From an uncultured Acidobacteriia bacterium (GTDB lineage: Bacteria; Acidobacteriota; Terriglobia; Bryobacterales; Bryobacteraceae), in assembly GCA_903875575.1 (NCBI GenBank), contig CAIQWJ010000033.1, positions 1 to 64,000 on the forward strand: 64,000 bases of DNA. The letters are read 5' to 3'. A model generated the notes under the pieces. The model was not told where the DNA came from. It made no database searches and was given only the letters and a program-made list of their open reading frames with translations. The position numbers and the translations under genes are program-made. Shown one piece after another: positions 62,807 through 64,000 of this stretch. The stretch's first letter is position 1, and each line of letters begins with the position of its first letter.

Positions 62807-63600
62807 ATGGCGGCAAGAAGCAGGACGATCACCAACGACGTGACAACGCTCGCCTCGGGTCCGTATTTTCCGCCACTCCATAAGTCTCCGGCGCTCCAGA
62901 CCAGTTCATACCCGGTCACTCTTATTGTAAGACCACTCAGACCCACCCCGAGGAACGGCAAAACCGTGTTCCAGGCGAAGTGAATCCCGGCGGGTAGCCA
63001 CAGATCGCGCGACCGCAACACCGCCGCACCGAACACGATACCAAAACCGGCCGTATTGATTGTGCTGATGGTCGTAGACCCAGGATTGCCTGCGTGCATG
63101 ATACCGAACAGTGCGCCCACGCCCAGAATCGCCGCCCACCGGCCATACCCCTTCATCAGATATTGCAAGGTGAAGCCGCGAAAGACGATTTCTTCGGCCA
63201 ACGCACCGCAGAACAGCAGCACCGGCGTGAACAAAGCCCCTCGCCAGGAGACGTCGGCGTTCGCGACGTTTTGGAAGTGAGCGAACCCAAACGCGATGGC
63301 CGGGCCGACTGACAGAAGGGCCGCGACAGCGCCCAGAACCACTCCGGTCAGCAGATTACGCTTCGCACCGTCATTCCACAGGAGGCCGATGTCCGCGAGC
63401 TTGTGCGACTCGAAAATAGCTATTGCCAAAGCCGACGCAACAGCTGCCGCAACAAGCTTCGCCACCGTCAAAGCGATCATCTGGCCGCCCATCACCTGAC
63501 CCACCGGTACCAGCACCCACAGCAGCGCGCGATAGAAGAGGAAACAGGTCGCCGCACCGATCAACGGTCGCAGCGGATCGCGACTGGCTTCCCGCGGCAC
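62734..63600 (-). CDS. CPBP-family intramembrane glutamic protease
   Basis: The product is 288 residues from GTG 63600, 2 bp after the kinase stop; the frame is open further upstream inside the kinase gene. About eight membrane helices carry the three active-site motifs: EEIVFRG (EEXXXR), FGIMHAGN and AGIHFAWN. CPBP proteins include CAAX-type and bacteriocin-immunity proteases; the substrate is unknown. Confidence 0.9.
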   Translation of the reverse strand: MPREASRDPLRPLIGAATCFLFYRALLWVLVPVGQVMGGQMIALTVAKLVAAAVASALAIAIFESHKLADIGLLWNDGAKRNLLTGVVLGAVAALLSVGPAIAFGFAHFQNVANADVSWRGALFTPVLLFCGALAEEIVFRGFTLQYLMKGYGRWAAILGVGALFGIMHAGNPGSTTISTINTAGFGIVFGAAVLRSRDLWLPAGIHFAWNTVLPFLGVGLSGLTIRVTGYELVWSAGDLWSGGKYGPEASVVTSLVIVLLLAAIWKVPVAKGTAYLVPDPVEPVSPS

Positions 63601-63602
63601 TC

Positions 63603-64000
63603 TTAACGCGCTCCCGTGACTTTCACCCGGACACCGACCGGGGCCACTTCGGCATCCAGAATCTGAACACCGGTTCCGGCGGCCTGCAACGCCGCAGTGA
63701 CTTTCGCCTTCTTGCCAGGCGGCACCAGGAACACCACGCAACCGCCGCCGCCCGCACCGCACACTTTCGCGCCCGTACTGCCCGCGCGCCGCGCGACGGC
63801 GACCAGGTCATCGATTTGGGTGGTGGTGATGCCCGGGATGTTCTTCCGACGGTAGCTCCACTCCTCGCGCATCAAACTGCCGACGGTGTCCCAGTCGTGT
63901 TTCTCCAGCGCGTGCCGCATCAGGTTGGCGATAGCAGCGATCTTGTCGAAGTTGCGATGGATGGCGGTGTTGCCGTCGATATGGCCCTTCATTACTTCCC
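63603..64000 (-). CDS. GHMP kinase, C-terminal part (5' end outside window)
   Basis: The frame is open through the right edge; about 132 residues are visible. They contain NTAIHRNFDKIAAIANLMRHALEK, WSYRRKNIPGITTTQIDDLV and the GAKVCGAGGGGCVVFLVPPGKK motif 3 of GHMP kinases. Together these are most like the sugar-kinase branch (heptose or fucose type, as in HddA). The substrate cannot be settled from the C-terminus alone. The CPBP gene follows after 2 bp. Confidence 0.88.
   Translation of the reverse strand, partial: EVMKGHIDGNTAIHRNFDKIAAIANLMRHALEKHDWDTVGSLMREEWSYRRKNIPGITTTQIDDLVAVARRAGSTGAKVCGAGGGGCVVFLVPPGKKAKVTAALQAAGTGVQILDAEVAPVGVRVKVTGAR

Overview
The window (high GC, densely coding) looks like chromosomal DNA of an Acidobacteriota bacterium of the Solibacter/Bryobacter group (Bryobacterales). 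The evidence is the combination of a double TIGR03435-type protein (15234-16769), a TIGR03118 protein carrying the Solibacter-typical TIGR03437 C-terminal domain (1-1505), a matrixin protein with the same style of C-terminal domain, two PEP-CTERM proteins and a dnaK-dnaJ-hspR heat-shock operon. No tRNA, rRNA, CRISPR array, transposase or phage gene was recognised.

Layout. 1-6.4 kb: exported TIGR03118 protein (cut by the left edge), a divergent decaheme cytochrome/outer-membrane barrel pair resembling MtrA-MtrB, a DUF3592 protein and a PL10 pectate lyase. 6.6-11.6 kb: a tightly overlapping five-gene two-component operon (OmpR-type regulator, CheY-like receiver, coiled-coil porin, type-1-copper-like protein, sensor kinase). 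The same GTAAA-N6-GTAAA direct repeat lies upstream of this operon and of the cytochrome pair, so the two may share a regulon. 11.6-16.8 kb: PEP-CTERM protein, YihY/BrkB membrane protein, a membrane protein plus winged-helix regulator under a palindromic promoter, UppS, and the TIGR03435 protein. 16.8-17.4 kb: a non-coding-looking stretch that may hold a type I toxin-antitoxin-like locus and the dnaK promoter with a HAIR-like operator. 17.4-31.3 kb: dnaK-dnaJ-hspR, orphan modA, ECF sigma with membrane partner, SDR, glnA, a BBP2-type porin, carA-carB. 31.4-32 kb: an intact DUF433 antitoxin-like gene with a frameshifted DUF5615 toxin-like partner.

32.0-42.2 kb: a seven-gene minus-strand glycan operon (epimerase, methyltransferase, two-subunit transketolase, GT2, two multi-membrane-span GT39-like proteins) with a divergent paralogue of one membrane protein. 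42.4-51.7 kb: a hypothetical gene, a secreted matrixin metalloprotease with a small exported partner, a zinc-ribbon protein coupled to an NRAMP-USP fusion transporter, a DUF1080 protein, a second PEP-CTERM protein and a lipoprotein. 51.9-57.2 kb: two TMTC-like TPR membrane proteins flanking a GT39 protein. 57.3-64 kb: GNAT acetyltransferase, S41 protease, glutamate dehydrogenase, a DUF2238 membrane protein, an exported hypothetical, a CPBP protease and the C-terminal end of a GHMP kinase cut by the right edge.

Overall the window mixes housekeeping genes (chaperones, GlnA, CarAB, UppS, GDH) with envelope biology: an electron conduit, exported surface proteins and glycan assembly. Most multi-gene units use 1-11 bp overlaps, implying translational coupling. 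The most unusual items are the MtrAB-like conduit with its apparent regulatory link to the copper-protein two-component operon, the possible type I toxin locus at 16.9-17.2 kb, and several operator-like palindromes.
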